Both the position numbers and the translations under genes were made by a program. The notes below the pieces were generated by a model. That model saw only the letters and a program-made list of their open reading frames with translations. It was not told the DNA's origin and ran no database searches. Below are positions 61,601-64,000 of a stretch of 64,000 bases of DNA, piece after piece. Location: assembly GCA_011317545.1 (NCBI GenBank), contig WUJK01000004.1, positions 1,426,001 through 1,490,000 of the forward strand. The letters run 5' to 3'. Source of the DNA: Coniella vitis. Lineage: Eukaryota; Ascomycota; Sordariomycetes; Diaporthales; Schizoparmaceae. Positions within the stretch are counted from its first letter, which is position 1, and every line of letters begins with the position of its first letter.

Positions 61601-62012
61601 GTTCCTCAGTCTCGTTCCCAATACATACTCCATCGCCATGCCCCCATGTTGACCGTCATACCCTTTTTGTCCCCAAAATCCCCGAGCCCTTTCCAATGCA
61701 GATGCAACCATCAAGAGCTCGCGCTCCCTGTCTATGTTTCATGCGACCAAATAGTGAAAGAGAACAAAAGAAAGATGAGACTACGCGAGAAGAAAGAGTA
61801 CAAAGATTGCCAGAAACAGAAAGAAGAAAAGTCAAGCAAGACTTAAATCAATCCAGACAAGGAAACAAGGCTGGCTCCCTCTCCCACGCAAGCCAGCATT
61901 AGCGGGCTGCCCCACCCCGACTGGCCTCGAACCCTTCTCTTGCACCTTCTCCTGCATCCTGTAAGCCAAAAATGCAACGCTACTGTACTTTAACAAATGG
62001 GGATCACACCCG

Positions 62013-62016
<4 letters not shown>

Positions 62017-62066
<50 letters not shown>

Positions 62067-62127
62067 TGTGTGTGAGAGAGAGAGAGAGAGAGGGAGAGAG
62101 GGAGAGAGGGAGAGAGGGAGAGAGAGA
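62017..62127. repeat. Compound microsatellite (TG)n-(GA)n
   Basis: About 24 TG units (62017-62064), a short GAGTGTGTGT interruption, then GA and GGGA units to about 62127. Intergenic, just beyond the 3' end of the zinc-ribbon-like gene. Confidence 0.92.
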
Positions 62128-62445
62128 TTTTTCTACCCTTGGCGTATTGCTGCAAGGAACAAACCGAGAAGATCAAGAAACCAAGACCAATAGCAAAGTT
62201 CCCGTTGCGTATTTGTGCTGCAATCAGAAAATTGTCAATTTCTCACGACTGCATTGCATTGGATGACAAGAATCACTTACACGTTGGGGTGCTTGTTGGC
62301 CTTGTTTTTTTTTTTTCCTCTGACTTTGGTGCATTCTTACAGTTGCATAATCCCTTTTTCCCCCCACATGCTCTCTCTCTCTCTCTTTTTTTTCTCTCTC
62401 TCTTTCACATTGTCAATAGCAACTGTAAGAAGCATCCTCTTAGAC

Positions 62446-62948
62446 TCAATAAGTGGTGCAATTCCCGCAGCGTTGGTGAAACTGGCAGCTTGTGCAGCTC
62501 GGGTTGTATTGCCATGACATGTATTTCCCCTCGTTACACTGGCACTGGAAAGCACGGCGGATTCCATGATCAGTATTTACCGCTCAATACAAACATTTTG
62601 GCTAGAGGGATATGTAGAAAAGAGAGACGGAGTGAAGTGTAGAGAGGAGGGGGAAAAAAAAAGAAGAAAAAAAAAAGAAAAAGAAAAAGAAAAAGAAAAA
62701 AAGAAAAGACATACACAGTCCCAGCTGTAGACAGGCTGCGTTTCAGAATATCCTGCATAGGAGGAGGATGGACCGTAATTGGGGTATGAGCCGGCTTTGG
62801 ACGAAGAGGCGTGTTTGGACGGATGCTGCTGATAGTGGTGCTGGTGATGCTTGTCATGCTTGGATGAAGAGGACTTGTCCTTGGATGAAGAGTGGTGGTG
62901 CCTGTCCTGCTTGGAAGAGGAAGACTTGTCTTTTGATGAGGAACCCAT
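62446..62948 (-). CDS. Ser/Lys/His-rich protein with C-terminal zinc-ribbon-like Cys motif
   Basis: 110-aa protein from exon 1, 62948-62715, and exon 2, 62544-62446. The 170-bp intron (62714-62545) starts GTATGT, ends TTCCAG, is phase 0 and strongly pyrimidine-rich. Exon 1 holds two near-repeats of SSSKDKSSSSK followed by His-rich patches (DRHHH, DKHHQHHYQQH) and a Tyr/Ser/Pro segment. The splice creates WDCCQCNEG at the junction, and exon 2 continues with SCTSC and QRCGNCTTY before the stop. The pattern is W-x-C-x2-C-x13-C-x2-C-x5-C-x2-C, six Cys able to bind zinc. The short exon 2 makes this gene easy to miss. The His-rich part could bind metal too, which is inference. No signal peptide. 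Function unknown. Confidence 0.72.
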
Positions 62949-63113
62949 TCTTGCGAGTTGAGTGGTTGGTTTCTTGATCAAAGAAAACGTGCGTCAGGTA
63001 GACCAAAAAAGGAAACGGGAAAAATCAACGTTCTATGTGCGACAACTAGACAGGACAGAGATGTCGACGCTTTGATTGTATATACGCAGAGCACGCAAAG
63101 AAGAGGGAAACCT

Positions 63114-63178
63114 AAGAAGAAGAAGAAGAAGGAGGAGGAGGAGGAGGAGGAGGAGGAGGAGGAGGAGGAGGAGGAGGG
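63114..63178. repeat. Trinucleotide repeat (AAG)n-(GAG)n
   Basis: About six AAG units followed by about fifteen GAG units, intergenic. Confidence 0.92.
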
Positions 63179-63337
63179 TGTGAAGAGATGAATCCTGATG
63201 TTGATGGGGAGCAGTTCAATCCGGATGAAAAGCTGGTGAAGGCATTGTCTCTCTATATATGTTATACAAGACCATACATGTCTGAGAAATGGAAGAAATA
63301 TAAGGAATAATCACACTGTAACCACAGACAACCATGT

Positions 63338-63407
63338 GCCGTCCGCAGAAGGCTGTCCGCAGAATGCTGTCCGCAGAGTCCTGTTCGTAGAGTACTGTCC
63401 GCAGACA
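63338..63407. repeat. 14-bp minisatellite, five copies
   Basis: Five contiguous 14-bp units with consensus GCTGTCCGCAGAAT: 63338-63351, 63352-63365, 63366-63379, 63380-63393 and 63394-63407. The fourth is the most diverged (CCTGTTCGTAGAGT). Confidence 0.9.
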
Positions 63408-64000
63408 AAGTCGGCGTGGCATTTGGCAAGAGGCCCCGAGCAGAGCACACAACACAGCCTTCCCATCCAACCATTCTCTTTTCCCCCCTCCCCCAACAAG
63501 GAAAAGTTCGCTGCCTTGCGATTTAGACATGATTCAAGGCGAAAATTGCCTAGTGTGTGAGGTTTCTTCGCCCTAGGTGTAACATGAGGTTTTTCGGTCC
63601 TAACGATCATATTATTTATTAATAGACAGACAGACAAAGAATGTTGTCGGTACTGACACGCAAAGTCAAGTTGCAGTAGAGAGAACAGTGGCCGATGCTA
63701 GCAAGACGGAGAACGTCGAGAAACAAGCTCAAGTAGTAGTAACACAATGAGAACATGTGTGCAAATGTATAATGAGCAACTAGACATCGAATAGGAAAGT
63801 CGGTGTCTTTGGGGCATTCCTTAACAGCACACTCGCCTCGGAAGCATTGGCAAATCATGTCAGCATGCAACAATGCACACTAAGCCACAGTGCTCATATA
63901 ACTATCCATCATCAAAGACCAATGAGAGAACCATACAAAGCAAGGACCGTCTTGTTTGGATCCTCCCGTATCCAAGCATCATTTGCATATACCTCCTCTA

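Larger units (their letters stand above)
56932..62445. other. Intergenic region with minisatellite and microsatellites; no supported gene
   Basis: Short frames only. A minus-strand frame at 57213-57665 opens with ATG (MIVSHPSAFSRRRQGPRS) but shows no domain. A plus-strand frame at 60122-60487 contains a Cys pattern reminiscent of the zinc-ribbon-like genes (see findings). A 14-bp tandem repeat lies at 58591-58632 and a GT/GA compound microsatellite at 62017-62127. Confidence 0.5.
62949..64000. other. Right-end region with tandem repeats; no supported gene
   Basis: Promoter side of the zinc-ribbon-like gene, then an (AAG)n/(GAG)n repeat, a 14-bp minisatellite and about 600 bp of AT-balanced sequence with short frames only. 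Confidence 0.55.

Noticed and set aside
63338..63407. CRISPR-like array
   Set aside because: Units are contiguous 14-bp tandem copies with no spacers, in a eukaryotic genome; this is a minisatellite.

Overview
This is a filamentous ascomycete nuclear contig, most likely a Sordariomycete and plausibly Hypocreales (inferred from protein families only). Support: short introns with GT...AG ends, C-terminal-finger FlbC-type C2H2 factor, Spp1/COMPASS subunit, SCO1, mitoribosomal mS45, a DUF7924-like gene, fungal APH-fold phosphotransferases, and a tRNA-Lys with a 22-nt intron next to the anticodon. There are no bacterial-style operons.

Layout: 1-4370 has no convincing gene. 4371-5442 is an flbC-like regulator of conidiation. 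5443-15427 is a 10-kb gene-poor, low-complexity stretch. 15428-28993 is a compact housekeeping block: spp1 (-) and sco1 (+) share a 463-bp divergent promoter with two CCAAT boxes, then choline kinase (+), a probable BLOC-1 CNL1 subunit (-) and a membrane-anchored GH16 glucanase (+). 29495-35032 holds a mitochondrial-type HAD hydrolase (CECR5/HDHD5, -) and a large coiled-coil protein of unknown function (-).

35033-48967 reads as an accessory, decaying region. It has an intact tRNA-Lys and an inverted tRNA-Lys relic, a possible tannase-like fragment, one intact APH-fold kinase, one APH-fold kinase broken by a +1 frameshift that also carries a changed catalytic Asp, and a DUF7924-like gene interrupted by an in-frame TGA where Trp is expected. 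48968-52288 returns to housekeeping: mS45 (+) and a tyrosine phosphatase (-) are convergent. The last 12 kb is sparse and rich in simple repeats, but holds two small Cys-rich genes (56713-56931 and 62446-62948) that share a six-position Cys pattern, W-x-C-x2-C-x12/13-C-x2-C-x4/5-C-x2-[C/Y]. They look like a little-described small zinc-ribbon-like family.

The genes do not form one pathway. Loose themes are mitochondrial function (SCO1, mS45, HDHD5-like), chromatin and developmental regulation (Spp1, FlbC) and phospholipid synthesis (choline kinase). Intergenic DNA carries many copies of a GTACATAGTAC / TACTATGTAC palindrome-like motif. All family assignments are from reading translations by eye; no database search was run.
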